In this document: positions 1-7,541 of the stretch, piece by piece
Layout: every line of letters begins with the position of its first letter
Numbering within the stretch: position 1 is the stretch's first letter
Assembly: GCA_050733695.1 (NCBI GenBank)
Contig: JBOHTO010000061.1
Coordinates: forward strand, 1-33,241
DNA: 33,241 nt
Direction of reading: 5' to 3'
Source: JBOHTO01 sp050733695
GTDB lineage: Bacteria; Gemmatimonadota; Gemmatimonadetes; Gemmatimonadales; Gemmatimonadaceae
Program-made: the position numbers and the translations under genes
The notes under the pieces: model-generated
What the model was told of the DNA's origin: nothing
What the model saw: the letters and a program-made list of their open reading frames with translations, nothing else
Database searches by the model: none

Positions 1-1053
1 GGGGTCCAGTTCCACCCCGAGGTGGCGCACACGCCGCGAGGGAGCGAGATCATCGCGAACTTCGTCTTCGGCGTATGCGGTGCCGAGCCCACGTGGACTG
101 CCGGCGCATTCATCGCCGACGAGGTCGCGCGTGTACGGGAGACGACCGGCGAGTCACGCGTGATCTGCGGGCTCTCGGGCGGCGTCGATTCCGCCGTGGC
201 CGCCGCGCTCGTGCACCGCGCAATCGGCGGGCGGCTCACATGCATCTTTGTAGACACGGGGCTTCTCAGGATGCACGAGCGCGAACAGGTCGAGCGGACA
301 TTTCGCGCCCACCTCGGTATCGATCTCATGACGATCGATGCCGGAGACCGCTTCCTGGCCGCGCTGGCCGGGGTCGAGGATCCCGAGCGCAAGCGGATCA
401 TCATCGGCCACACCTTCATCGACGTGTTCGAGGACGCGGCCGCCGACGTCGGTGATGACGTGGAGTTCCTCGTCCAGGGCACTCTCTATCCCGATGTCAT
501 CGAATCGGCGTCCCCGCGTGGCGGCCCATCGGTGACGATCAAGACGCATCACAACGTCGGAGGGCTCAGGCCCGGCATGTCGTTCCGCCTCATCGAACCC
601 CTGCGCGAGCTCTTCAAGGATGAAGTGCGCAACGTCGGACGCGAGCTGGGGCTCCCGGAGGAGATGGTCGCCCGTCACCCCTTTCCCGGGCCGGGACTCG
701 CGATTCGCATTCTCGGCGCGGTGTCGCCCGACAGGCTCGAAGTCCTGCGCCGCGCAGACGCGATCTATCTCGACGAGATTCGCAGCGCGGATCTGTATGA
801 CGAGATATGGCAGGCCTTCGCTGTCCTGCTGCCCGTCCGCACCGTCGGGGTGATGGGCGACGAACGCACGTACGACAACGTCGTTGCGCTCCGTGCCGTG
901 ACGAGCACCGACGGGATGACCGCCGACTGGTACCCCTTTCCGCACGACACCCTGGGACGGGTCTCCAATCGCATCATCAACGAGGTGGACGGCGTCAATC
1001 GCGTCGTCTACGACATCAGCTCCAAGCCACCCGCCACCATCGAATGGGAGTAA
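1..1053 (+). CDS. guaA: GMP synthase (glutamine-hydrolysing), 3' part
   Basis: This enzyme converts XMP to GMP using ATP and glutamine, the last step of guanine nucleotide synthesis in the cytoplasm. The reading frame is open from base 1, so the gene is cut by the window edge and most of the glutamine amidotransferase domain is missing. The first visible residues, GVQFHPE, are the end of that class I amidotransferase domain and carry its His and Glu. The ATP-pyrophosphatase domain follows, with the P-loop SGGVDS at fragment residues 59-64. The C-terminal dimerisation domain includes HPFPGPGLAIRILG and ends in the family-typical KPPATIEWE. About 350 codons are present. A GTG at base 22 could be mistaken for a start but encodes the Val just after the HPE motif. 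The gene converges on the EIIA gene with a 42-bp gap. Identification is very secure. Confidence 0.97.
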   Translation, partial: GVQFHPEVAHTPRGSEIIANFVFGVCGAEPTWTAGAFIADEVARVRETTGESRVICGLSGGVDSAVAAALVHRAIGGRLTCIFVDTGLLRMHEREQVERTFRAHLGIDLMTIDAGDRFLAALAGVEDPERKRIIIGHTFIDVFEDAAADVGDDVEFLVQGTLYPDVIESASPRGGPSVTIKTHHNVGGLRPGMSFRLIEPLRELFKDEVRNVGRELGLPEEMVARHPFPGPGLAIRILGAVSPDRLEVLRRADAIYLDEIRSADLYDEIWQAFAVLLPVRTVGVMGDERTYDNVVALRAVTSTDGMTADWYPFPHDTLGRVSNRIINEVDGVNRVVYDISSKPPATIEWE

Positions 1054-1095
1054 TCCAGCCGAGCCGCTCGCCGCGCAGGCTCAGCTGTCCTCCGG

Positions 1096-1548
1096 TCAGA
1101 CGTTCTTCTCCTCCAGCAGCGCCAGGAACTGCACTGGGTCGCTGATCTCGAGCAGCCGCCTGGGGACGTCCGCCTCCTTGCTGAACTGCGCGATCTTCCC
1201 AAGCACGGGCAGATACTGGTTGGATACCTCCAGCGGCGGCGCGACGATCAGAAAGAAGAAATGGACGGGCTTCTCATCGATCGCCTTGAAGTCCACGCCG
1301 TCCGGTTTGCGCCCGAATGCCACGCGCAGCTTGCTCACGACCAGAGAGCGGCAATGCGGAATCGCGATACCACGCCCTATGCCGGTCGAGCCGAGATTCT
1401 CCCGGCGCTTGAGCATCTTGAAGAGCATTCCTTCCGACTTCTCATCAACTCCGAGCAGACCGATCAACTCCCTCAGCACGTCGTCCTTGTTGGCGCCGTC
1501 CAGAGCGAGCTTGATCGAGTCCTCGGAAAAGAACTCTCGCAATTCCAT
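1096..1548 (-). CDS. ptsN: PTS EIIA domain protein, PtsN/EIIA-Ntr type
   Basis: A 150-residue single-domain EIIA protein of the fructose/mannitol/nitrogen family. EIIA-Ntr proteins accept phosphate from NPr/HPr and usually regulate rather than transport. The phosphorylatable histidine lies in GIAIPHCR (about residue 66), preceded by the family's RENLGSTGIGRG turn. The C-terminal half (FLIVAPPLEVSNQYLPVLGKIA) is also typical. No EIIB or EIIC gene is nearby, which favours a regulatory role. The ATG at 1548 is preceded by AGGGGA about 7 nt upstream. A TTGACA-N17-TAACTT promoter lies some 80 bp upstream, back to back with the putative dus promoter. The symbol ptsN is by family resemblance; a fructose-type EIIA is the alternative. 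Confidence 0.9.
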   Translation of the reverse strand: MELREFFSEDSIKLALDGANKDDVLRELIGLLGVDEKSEGMLFKMLKRRENLGSTGIGRGIAIPHCRSLVVSKLRVAFGRKPDGVDFKAIDEKPVHFFFLIVAPPLEVSNQYLPVLGKIAQFSKEADVPRRLLEISDPVQFLALLEEKNV

Positions 1549-1630
1549 CGGTCGTCCCCTGCAGGTTCATGTTTCGGCGCTGCCTGCTTCGAACCATTCG
1601 GCGCCCGCAACGTGCCCAGCGCGACCAGCG

Positions 1631-1659
1631 AAGTTACCCGCCGCGCGAGGTCGTGTCAA
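1631..1659 (-). promoter_or_regulatory. Sigma70-like promoter of the EIIA gene
   Basis: On the reverse strand a perfect TTGACA (1659-1654) is followed after 17 bp by TAACTT (1636-1631). It predicts a 5' leader of about 75 nt before the ATG at 1548, consistent with the purine-rich ribosome site there. The -35 boxes of this promoter and the putative dus promoter are only 9 bp apart. Confidence 0.6.
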
Positions 1660-1668
1660 ACCCTGATA

Positions 1669-1697
1669 TTGCAGGCACTTGCCGCCGCCGCTAGCTT
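1669..1697 (+). promoter_or_regulatory. Putative promoter of dus, possibly leaderless
   Basis: TTGCAG (1669-1674), a 17-bp spacer and TAGCTT (1692-1697) precede the ATG at 1705 by only 7 nt, so transcription would begin at or next to the start codon. There is no Shine-Dalgarno sequence before this ATG, which fits a leaderless message. The same TAGCTT-N7-ATG arrangement occurs before truA. This is inferred from sequence only. Confidence 0.4.
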
Positions 1698-1704
1698 TCG
1701 CGAC

Positions 1705-2751
1705 ATGGCGTTTCCCTTTGCCTTCGACGGGCGTGTTCCGCTCTACCTCGCGCCCATGGCCGGCGTTTCCGAATCGCCCTTTCGCCGGCTCTGCCGCGCG
1801 CTGGGGGCGGATGTCGTCGTCACCGAGTTCCTCTCCGCCGAAGGAATCCGTCGCGAGAACGAGGCCACCATCGCCAAACTGCGCTTCGGAAGCGACGAAC
1901 GGCCCATCGGTGTGCAGATATTCGGCGCCGAGCCGAGCGCGATGGGCGAGGCGGCGGCGCTCGTGACCGATGTGTTCGCTCCCGAGTTCATCGACATCAA
2001 CTTCGGTTGCCCGGTCAAGAAGGTCGTGAAGCGCAACGGCGGTTCCGGGTGCCTCAAGGACCTCCGCCTCGTGCAGACAGTGATTCGTGCCGTTGCATCC
2101 GCAACGCATCTTCCCGTTACCGTGAAGATCAGGAGCGGCTGGAGCGAGGAGACGCGTGACCCGGTTGGTATCGCTCTCCGTTGTCAGGATGCCGGCGCGA
2201 GCGTGCTCACTCTGCATCCGCGCACGCGAGCGCAGATGTACACGGGCGGGGCGAGGTGGGAGGAAATCGCCGCTGTCACCGCCGCCCTGGACATCCCGGT
2301 CGTCGGAAACGGCGACATCCGCACCCCCGACGACGCCGTGCGCATGCAGCGAGAGACGGGCTGCGCGGGCGTCATGATCGCCCGCGGCTCCTTCGGCCAG
2401 CCGTGGGTCTTCGCCCAGACGCGCGCCATACTCGACGGCTTGCCGGTTCCGCGCACGCCGGGCGTTGCTGAACGCTTCTCCATCGCGCTCGAGCATGCCC
2501 GCATGGTACAGGAGTACGAGCCCGATCCCCGCGGGGCCGCCATCGAGTTCCGCAAGCACCTCGGCTGGTATGCCCGCGGCCTGCCGGGTTCGGCTGAGCT
2601 GCGAACGCGGCTGCACGCCGTCAACTCCTTCGACGAAGTCGAGGGCATCTTCACCGACTACCTCGCACGGCACGACGCGCCCGGGATCACTTCGTCGTCG
2701 CTCCCTGTCTCTCACCGGCCTGGCGCCGCCGCAGTCGCGCCGGCTGCGTGA
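1705..2751 (+). CDS. dus: tRNA-dihydrouridine synthase
   Basis: A 348-residue FMN-dependent TIM-barrel enzyme that reduces specific uridines in tRNA to dihydrouridine using NAD(P)H. Family marks are the N-terminal LAPMAGVSESPFRRL, the active-site segment INFGCPVKKVVKRNGGSGCL with the catalytic Cys, the KIRSGW strand, TLHPRTRAQMYTG, and VVGNGDIRTPDDA followed by GVMIARGSFGQPW. Length matches the DusB-type family. The frame stays open upstream to 1261, but homology begins at MAFPFAFDGRVPLYLAP, so the ATG at 1705 is chosen. No ribosome-binding site precedes it. The stop overlaps the GTG start of larB by 4 bp, so the two are probably co-transcribed. Which uridine is modified cannot be told from sequence. 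Confidence 0.95.
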   Translation: MAFPFAFDGRVPLYLAPMAGVSESPFRRLCRALGADVVVTEFLSAEGIRRENEATIAKLRFGSDERPIGVQIFGAEPSAMGEAAALVTDVFAPEFIDINFGCPVKKVVKRNGGSGCLKDLRLVQTVIRAVASATHLPVTVKIRSGWSEETRDPVGIALRCQDAGASVLTLHPRTRAQMYTGGARWEEIAAVTAALDIPVVGNGDIRTPDDAVRMQRETGCAGVMIARGSFGQPWVFAQTRAILDGLPVPRTPGVAERFSIALEHARMVQEYEPDPRGAAIEFRKHLGWYARGLPGSAELRTRLHAVNSFDEVEGIFTDYLARHDAPGITSSSLPVSHRPGAAAVAPAA

Positions 2752-3497
2752 GAAGACACCGCATTCGCGACCTGCTCGGCCAGGTCGCGAGCGGCTCGAT
2801 CGATGTGGAAGGCGCGCTGGATCGGCTCGCCTTCGATCCAGTCGAATCGCTTCCCTTCGCCACCATAGACCACGGCCGCTCTCTGCGCCATGGCTTCCCG
2901 GAGGTGATACTCGCCGAGGGGAAGACTGTGGAGCAGGTCGTCGCGATCGCGGAACGGCTCGCCGAGCGTGGCGACGGGTTCCTGGTGACGCGCGCGGACG
3001 GCGGCGCGCGATCTGCACTCGCGCATCGCTTCACCGGCTGCGAAGTGAACCCGATCGGCCGAACCGTGCACCTCGCCGGCAACGCGCCCGCGCCGCGCGG
3101 CGTGGGCACGGTTCTCATCATCACGGCCGGAACCAGCGATATGCCGGTCGCCGAAGAGGCCGCGGCAACGGCCAGTGCCCTCGGCGACGACGTCGAGCGC
3201 ATGCAGGATGTCGGCGTTGCGGGACTTCACCGGCTCCTCGCCCAGCGCGACAAGTTGCTCGGCGCGGCCGTCATCATCGTCGTCGCCGGAATGGAGGGCG
3301 CGCTGCCATCGGTAGTGGGCGGGCTGGTGCGCGTCCCCGTGATCGCCGTCCCCACCAGCGTGGGCTACGGTGCGAGTTTCGGCGGCGTGGCGGCCCTGCT
3401 CGGCATGCTGAATAGTTGTGCCTCTGGCGTGACCGTCGTGAACATCGACAACGGATTTGGCGCCGCCTTCGCGGCATCGCGCATGACACACCTGTGA
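2748..3497 (+). CDS. larB: Nickel-pincer cofactor biosynthesis protein LarB
   Basis: LarB carboxylates and hydrolyses nicotinic acid adenine dinucleotide, the first step in making the nickel-pincer nucleotide of lactate racemase and related enzymes. The 249-residue length is typical. The N-terminal part (DLLGQVASGSIDVEGAL, then the DHGRSLRHGFPEVILAEGKT segment) is LarB-specific. The C-terminal PurE-like fold contains TAGTSDMPVAEEA, VPTSVGYGASFGG and LLGMLNSCASGVTVVNIDNGFGA. Its Cys224 corresponds to the cysteine that traps the dinucleotide in characterised LarB. The GTG start overlaps the dus stop (GTGA). larC and larE are not in the window. Automated annotation often labels such genes as AIR carboxylase; the genuine purE lies at 7020. 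Confidence 0.92.
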   Translation: MRRHRIRDLLGQVASGSIDVEGALDRLAFDPVESLPFATIDHGRSLRHGFPEVILAEGKTVEQVVAIAERLAERGDGFLVTRADGGARSALAHRFTGCEVNPIGRTVHLAGNAPAPRGVGTVLIITAGTSDMPVAEEAAATASALGDDVERMQDVGVAGLHRLLAQRDKLLGAAVIIVVAGMEGALPSVVGGLVRVPVIAVPTSVGYGASFGGVAALLGMLNSCASGVTVVNIDNGFGAAFAASRMTHL

Positions 3498-3528
3498 TGC
3501 TCGGAGACCGGGGAGTCTGACGCGACCG

Positions 3529-5616
3529 GTGCGGCTCGGATCACGCGGTGTGCCCGCCGTCGCGGGCCTGTGGATCGTGGCGATCTTCGCCGCGCTTCTG
3601 CTCCCGGATAGCGGGGCGGAGCCGTGGCTGGCCTGGCTCGCGCTCGTCCTGTTCGCTGTGTCGCTGTTCGCCGCGGTGGCGATGGCGGGCGGACGGATAC
3701 CCGATCACCTTCAACCAGGTCTGGAACTCGCGCTAGTCGCGCTCGGCGCGCCGGTGTTGCTGATCGTGGCCGCGCTTGGCGGAGCGAGTGACCCATCGAT
3801 GCTGCTCTTCCTGACGCTCATAGCGGGCGTTGCGTGGCGGCGGGGGACGACGGCCGGCGCCGTTGCCGCGATCGCGGTCACGATGGCCCTTATGGCTCTC
3901 GACGCGTGGCTTGGAAGACCCCTGGAGCTCGCTCGCGCGCTGATGCTCGGCGGCGGCATCGCCGTCATCGGCGTCGCTCCCGCATGGCAGAAACGCAGGC
4001 TCGCTCGCCAGACGGCCGGTGCCGGACAGCGCCTCGCGCGCATCGAGGGGTATCTCGCTGATCGCCGGACGAACCCGCACCTCTCACGCCGGCTGCCAGG
4101 GGATCTTCGACGCGAATCCCAGGTGATACACGGCGCCGCCGAGGGGATGTTGCACCTGGACGAACTGGATCGATATCTGCGCGACGTGCGCGACATGAGT
4201 GGCGCGGACGAGGTGATCTTCTGGCGTCCGAACGCCGCCGGCGTGCCGGCGCCCGTGGCCTGGTCGACCGAGAGCGCTGGTGCGCCGCTCTACTTCGATC
4301 ATGAAGAGTGGACACCTCACGTGAAGTGGTCCGCCGAGGAAGCCGCGATCCAGTGCCTGGGCAACGACGAGACGGCGCATTTCGTGAGTTGCCCGGTCGA
4401 GACCAGGAGTCGGCTGATCGGAGTGCTGAGCATGTCGGCCGCAGCCGGCCTGACCCTCTCGCGCAACGGCGCGAAGGCGTGGGTGGAACGACACGCCGCG
4501 CAGGTGGCGCTGCTTGCCGAGCTGTTCGATATCCGCCGCGAATATCGCAAGGATCTGCGTCAGACGCGCGCACTGCTCGCGGCCGCACGCGACATCCATG
4601 AGAACAGGTCGATAGAATCGCTCGGGCGCGCGGTATGCGAGGCCGCGATCAACGTCACGTCGGGCAATCGGGCGGCGCTTATCCGGTGGGATGAACGTTC
4701 CGGAAGCGGCGCGGTGCAGGCCACGTCCGAAGGGCACGTCCTGCAACCCGGTCTCGCCGTAAGCACGGAGTCGCTTCTGGCTGTTCAGTGTCGCCTGGGG
4801 GAACCCGTGCTCAAGGACGACGCGCAGGCGTCGCGGCACGCGGCATCGGCTCGCGGCGGTGGCGTTGGAATTGGCGGGCCGGTCTACGGTCCGGGCGAGC
4901 CGAGCCGCGACATCGGATCGCTCGCCATTGTGCCGATGCGGCGGCAGAACCGCATCATGGGCGCCCTCGTTGTGGAGGGAGAGAGCGCCGGCGATCTGAC
5001 CTCGGCGGATCTCCGGAATCTGGGGTTGCTATCGGCTGTCGTCGCCACGTCGCTCGAGATCGCCTGGGAGGTCGAGGTGATCGACCGGCGCGCGCGCACG
5101 GACGAACTCACTGGCCTCTACAATCGCCGCCACCTCGACGAGGCGCTGAGCTCCGTTATGGCGGATGCGGAGCGCTACGGGCACGCCGTCTCGCTGATCG
5201 TCGCCGACATCGACCATTTCAAGCGGGTCAACGATGCGCATGGGCATGAGGCGGGCGATGCGGTGCTCGCGCAGGTCGCGCGCATCTTTCGCGAGGCCGT
5301 GCGGGTGAATGACATATGTGCGCGCTATGGGGGCGAGGAACTGGTCGTGCTGCTTCCACACACACCGGCGGCGGGCGCGCGCGAGCTGGCCGAGCGACTG
5401 CGTGAGCGGATCGAGTCGCGCGTCATGCGGAGCCGGGGTACCGAGCTGCTGGTAACGGCCTCCTTCGGCATGGCCACCTTCCCCGATTCGGCGAGCCGGC
5501 GTGACATGCTGTTCTCGGCAGCGGATCGGGCGTTGTATCGCGCGAAGGAGGCGGGCCGGAACAGGGTGGAGATCGCGCCGGCGCTTGCCGGCAATGCCGG
5601 GCGAAGCCATTCGTGA
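3529..5616 (+). CDS. Membrane-bound GAF-GGDEF diguanylate cyclase
   Basis: A 695-residue protein predicted to synthesise cyclic di-GMP from two GTP. Residues 10-152 hold about five or six hydrophobic membrane segments. Two GAF-like regions follow (about 190-340 and 360-510). A C-terminal GGDEF domain starts near RTDELTGLYNRRH (about 520). The active-site loop is GGEEL (601-605), which is compatible with activity. The RxxD inhibitory site is present as RVND (592-595), exactly five residues before it, so product inhibition is expected. The gene lies 31 bp after larB on the same strand and probably belongs to the dus-larB transcript. GTG at 3529 is the only usable start in frame; its ribosome site is weak (GGGGAG, 13 nt away). 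The signal sensed is unknown. Confidence 0.93.
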   Translation: MRLGSRGVPAVAGLWIVAIFAALLLPDSGAEPWLAWLALVLFAVSLFAAVAMAGGRIPDHLQPGLELALVALGAPVLLIVAALGGASDPSMLLFLTLIAGVAWRRGTTAGAVAAIAVTMALMALDAWLGRPLELARALMLGGGIAVIGVAPAWQKRRLARQTAGAGQRLARIEGYLADRRTNPHLSRRLPGDLRRESQVIHGAAEGMLHLDELDRYLRDVRDMSGADEVIFWRPNAAGVPAPVAWSTESAGAPLYFDHEEWTPHVKWSAEEAAIQCLGNDETAHFVSCPVETRSRLIGVLSMSAAAGLTLSRNGAKAWVERHAAQVALLAELFDIRREYRKDLRQTRALLAAARDIHENRSIESLGRAVCEAAINVTSGNRAALIRWDERSGSGAVQATSEGHVLQPGLAVSTESLLAVQCRLGEPVLKDDAQASRHAASARGGGVGIGGPVYGPGEPSRDIGSLAIVPMRRQNRIMGALVVEGESAGDLTSADLRNLGLLSAVVATSLEIAWEVEVIDRRARTDELTGLYNRRHLDEALSSVMADAERYGHAVSLIVADIDHFKRVNDAHGHEAGDAVLAQVARIFREAVRVNDICARYGGEELVVLLPHTPAAGARELAERLRERIESRVMRSRGTELLVTASFGMATFPDSASRRDMLFSAADRALYRAKEAGRNRVEIAPALAGNAGRSHS

Positions 5617-5680
5617 GGAACCGGTAGTGGATGAAACGGGTCGCGGCCGGCCGGGGCGGGCGTCGGCCAGCAGATGATAC

Positions 5681-5709
5681 GAGGCCCCGCGGTGCTTCAG
5701 CGGGGCCTC
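5681..5709. terminator. Strong hairpin, probable bidirectional terminator
   Basis: GAGGCCCCGC (5681-5690) pairs perfectly with GCGGGGCCTC (5700-5709) around a 9-nt loop. It lies 65 bp after the diguanylate cyclase stop and 34 bp after the stop of the reverse-strand SusD remnant, so it could end transcription from both sides. There is no long T tract. Confidence 0.7.
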
Positions 5710-5743
5710 GAAATTGTGAACGTGAACGATCGGGAAGCGGTGA

Positions 5744-6217
5744 TCAGTAGCCCGGGTTCTGGACCAGGTTAGGGGCAACGTCGAGTTCGGCTCGCGGGAT
5801 GGGATACAGCGCCTGGAACTGCTCTATCCCCAGTACCGCGACCGCGCGTCCGGTGCGCACGAGGTCCGGCCAGCGATCGCCTTCGAACGCCAGCTCGAGC
5901 AGCCACTCGCGCAGAACGGCATCGATCACATCCTGCTGCGTGACCACGTCCACGCCGAGAACGAGTAGCGCCAGTCCGGCCCGAACCCGCACGGGGTTCA
6001 GGGAAGCCAGCGCCTCGCCGAGTTTGTTCTGCCGCGCCTCGGACTCTGCCTTGATAAGCAGAACCTCGGCGAAGCGGATCACGTGGATGTCCTCCGCGCC
6101 GGCACCCGTGGGCCATCTCGCGCCGAACTGGTTGCCAGTTCCCGAGAAGGCGATGTTCCACTGGCCCCGCAGGTCGGCGGGCCGGCACGCGGTCAGGCCC
6201 CTGCGCGATGAGCGACT
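5744..6217 (-). pseudogene. C-terminal remnant of a SusD/RagB-family lipoprotein
   Basis: SusD/RagB proteins are outer-membrane lipoproteins that bind nutrients together with a TonB-dependent porin. About 157 residues of the C-terminal end are readable: a GNQFGARWPTG segment, then VIRFAEVLLIKAE, LNPVRVRAGL, LLELAFEGDRWPDLVRTGR, LYPIPRAEL and the terminal NPGY, all in the order seen in this family. The full family length is about 450-600 residues. The frame is closed by a stop at 6218-6220. A few more SusD-compatible residues (RLKSLIAQG) continue in another frame up to about 6245, which suggests a frameshift near 6200. Homology stops just before the ssrA promoter. No signal peptide, lipobox or porin gene is present. 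It is best read as a decayed fragment. Confidence 0.8.
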
Positions 6218-6326
6218 TCAGCCGTGGTGCACCGGTCCGGGCCACGGGCCGTAGCTCTGCGCTAAGTCCTTATCAATCAGGCGCGTACGGCGCCAGATAT
6301 GAACCATTATCACAAGGTGCCGTGGC

Positions 6327-6355
6327 TTGACTTCGGGGCTGCCGCAGCGTACTTT
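6327..6355 (+). promoter_or_regulatory. Promoter of ssrA (tmRNA)
   Basis: TTGACT (6327-6332) and TACTTT (6350-6355) are separated by 17 bp and place transcription initiation close to the mature tmRNA 5' end at 6365. Strong, near-consensus promoters are usual for this abundant RNA. Confidence 0.7.
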
Positions 6356-6364
6356 GCATTGAAC

Positions 6365-6721
6365 GGGGGCGACTGGCTTCGACGGGGTTGGTGAAGCTGT
6401 GGCCGCGTGCCCAGGTACTCGGGTCCTGGTAAAACCCTCGGGAAGATTCACAACTGCCAACGATAACTTGGCCCTGGCTGCGTAACTCTCGTAGTTAACG
6501 CACCTGCCCGCTGAGCAGCCCTCCCGAGGCGGCTTGACGGGTATCGCAAAATCGGGATAGCCCTGCGTTACGCCTTCCGGCGTGGGGCGAGATTTCTGGA
6601 GGGCTTGTCCGGCAGTGGGCCGTCCACTGGCCAGCAGCCGGAGACCTCAATCGGTGGACTACGCACGTAGACGCTGTGGTGAATCCAGTTTCGGACCGGG
6701 GTTCAATTCCCCGCGCCTCCA
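6365..6721 (+). ncRNA. ssrA: tmRNA (SsrA), one-piece form
   Basis: Transfer-messenger RNA rescues ribosomes stalled on mRNAs without a stop codon and tags the nascent protein for proteolysis. The 5' end GGGGGCG (6365-6371) pairs with CGCCTCC (6714-6720) to form the alanine-type acceptor stem, with A6721 as discriminator; CCA is not encoded. The conserved GACTGGCTTCGACGGGG follows the 5' end. The T arm GGGGTTCAATTCCCC lies near the 3' end. The tag frame begins at GCC 6456 and reads ANDNLALAA before TAA at 6483-6485. The molecule is about 357 nt and is not split or permuted. The gene has its own promoter and a strong 3' hairpin. Confidence 0.95.
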
Positions 6722-6727
6722 TCAGTT

Positions 6728-6766
6728 CAGAGCGCCGGCTCCAGTCTTCCTGGGGCCGGCGCTCTG
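6728..6766 (+). terminator. Terminator hairpin after ssrA
   Basis: CAGAGCGCCGGC (6728-6739) pairs perfectly with GCCGGCGCTCTG (6755-6766). The stem continues inward through a T-G wobble and CCAG/CTGG (6741-6744/6750-6753), leaving a 5-nt loop. It begins 7 nt after the tmRNA 3' end. There is no T-rich tail. Confidence 0.75.
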
Positions 6767-7019
6767 CATATGTGGTACTCGCCACATGGGCGGTAGTCAG
6801 GCGGTGCAAGTCCTCCCGGCAGGCGAAGTGCACCCGTGCGCTTGTATCCAGCATCGCCTGACGAAGTGCCGACGGCCTCATTGGGTGTCCTCTTTGCCAC
6901 TACCCTGTCGCCGAGACACTCAATTGCCACCGCGTTCCTGCTGGCAACCCGGGCGCTCGCGCGGCATCTTGCCCACTGCGGCGCCGATCGTCGCATGAGA
7001 CCAGCAAGCTGGAGAGCAA
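6767..7019. other. Gene-free stretch between ssrA and purE
   Basis: About 250 bp with no credible coding frame. The reverse-strand open frame that crosses ssrA here is the known spurious antisense product containing MEARGIEPRSE. I see no tRNA, riboswitch or convincing sigma70 promoter. The only ordered elements are an inverted repeat (6924-6947) and the ribosome site GGAGAG just before the purE GTG. Confidence 0.6.
6924..6947. repeat. Inverted repeat upstream of purE
   Basis: TTGCCA (6924-6929) and TGGCAA (6942-6947) are perfect inverted arms with 12 bp between them, about 75 bp before the purE start. They could be an operator or a small RNA hairpin. No known purine regulator site matches it convincingly. 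Confidence 0.3.
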
Positions 7020-7541
7020 GTGGCTGACCCGCTCGTCGGAGTGATAATGGGATCGCGTTCGGACTGGGAGACGATGTCCCACACCGCGCAGACCCTCGAG
7101 CAACTGGGCGTTCCTCACGAGACCCGCGTCGTCTCGGCGCATCGCACTCCCGACGTTCTCTTCGAGTACGCCACCACCGCCGAAGCACGAGGGATCGAAG
7201 TGATAATCGCTGGCGCTGGGGGAGCGGCACATCTCCCCGGGATGACGGCGGCAAAGACGATTCTCCCCGTCCTCGGCGTTCCGATCGAATCGAAGTCGCT
7301 CAAGGGGGTCGATTCGCTGCTCTCGATCGTACAGATGCCCGCCGGCATACCCGTGGGAAGCCTCGCCATCGGGCGCGCTGGTGCGGTCAACGCGGCACTG
7401 CTGGCGGCGGCCATCCTCGGTGTCCGCCACCACGATGTCCGCGAAGCCCTGCGCCGGTACAGGGCGGAACAGACCGCGGCCGTCCTGGGTGCCCGGGATC
7501 CGCGCGCCGATGCAACGGTAAAGAGGGGCGAGCACGAGTGA
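7020..7541 (+). CDS. purE: 5-(carboxyamino)imidazole ribonucleotide mutase
   Basis: PurE class I interconverts N5-CAIR, the product of PurK, and CAIR in de novo purine synthesis. The 173-residue protein has the expected motifs in order: IMGSRSDWETM near the N terminus, VVSAHRTPD with the catalytic His41, IIAGAGGAAHLPGMTAAKT, and PVGSLAIGRAGAVNAALLAAAIL. Its length and the neighbouring purK fit the two-enzyme bacterial route rather than the direct class II carboxylase. The start is GTG at 7020, preceded by GGAGAG. The stop overlaps the GTG start of purK by 4 bp, so translation is probably coupled. The last 20 or so residues are charged and not conserved. Confidence 0.97.
   Translation: MADPLVGVIMGSRSDWETMSHTAQTLEQLGVPHETRVVSAHRTPDVLFEYATTAEARGIEVIIAGAGGAAHLPGMTAAKTILPVLGVPIESKSLKGVDSLLSIVQMPAGIPVGSLAIGRAGAVNAALLAAAILGVRHHDVREALRRYRAEQTAAVLGARDPRADATVKRGEHE

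Noticed and set aside
154..945. Long reverse-strand frame across guaA
   Set aside because: It is a GC-rich shadow of guaA with no recognisable domain, whereas the forward frame has all GMP synthase motifs.
1567..3018. Reverse-strand frame of 483 codons across dus and larB
   Set aside because: It is Arg-rich, has no family resemblance, and lies opposite two clearly recognised genes.
2748..3497. Second purE (AIR carboxylase)
   Set aside because: The C-terminal fold is PurE-like, but the LarB-specific N terminus and the NSCASG/NIDNGFGA segment identify LarB; the real purE is at 7020.
6780..6840. tRNA-like fragment after ssrA (GGTGCAAGTCC resembles a T arm)
   Set aside because: No acceptor, D or anticodon arms can be folded around it.
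6495..6881. Reverse-strand open frame of 128 codons containing MEARGIEPRSE
   Set aside because: It is antisense to the tmRNA 3' end. This peptide string is a well-known artefact of translating the complement of the T-arm region of tRNA-like genes.
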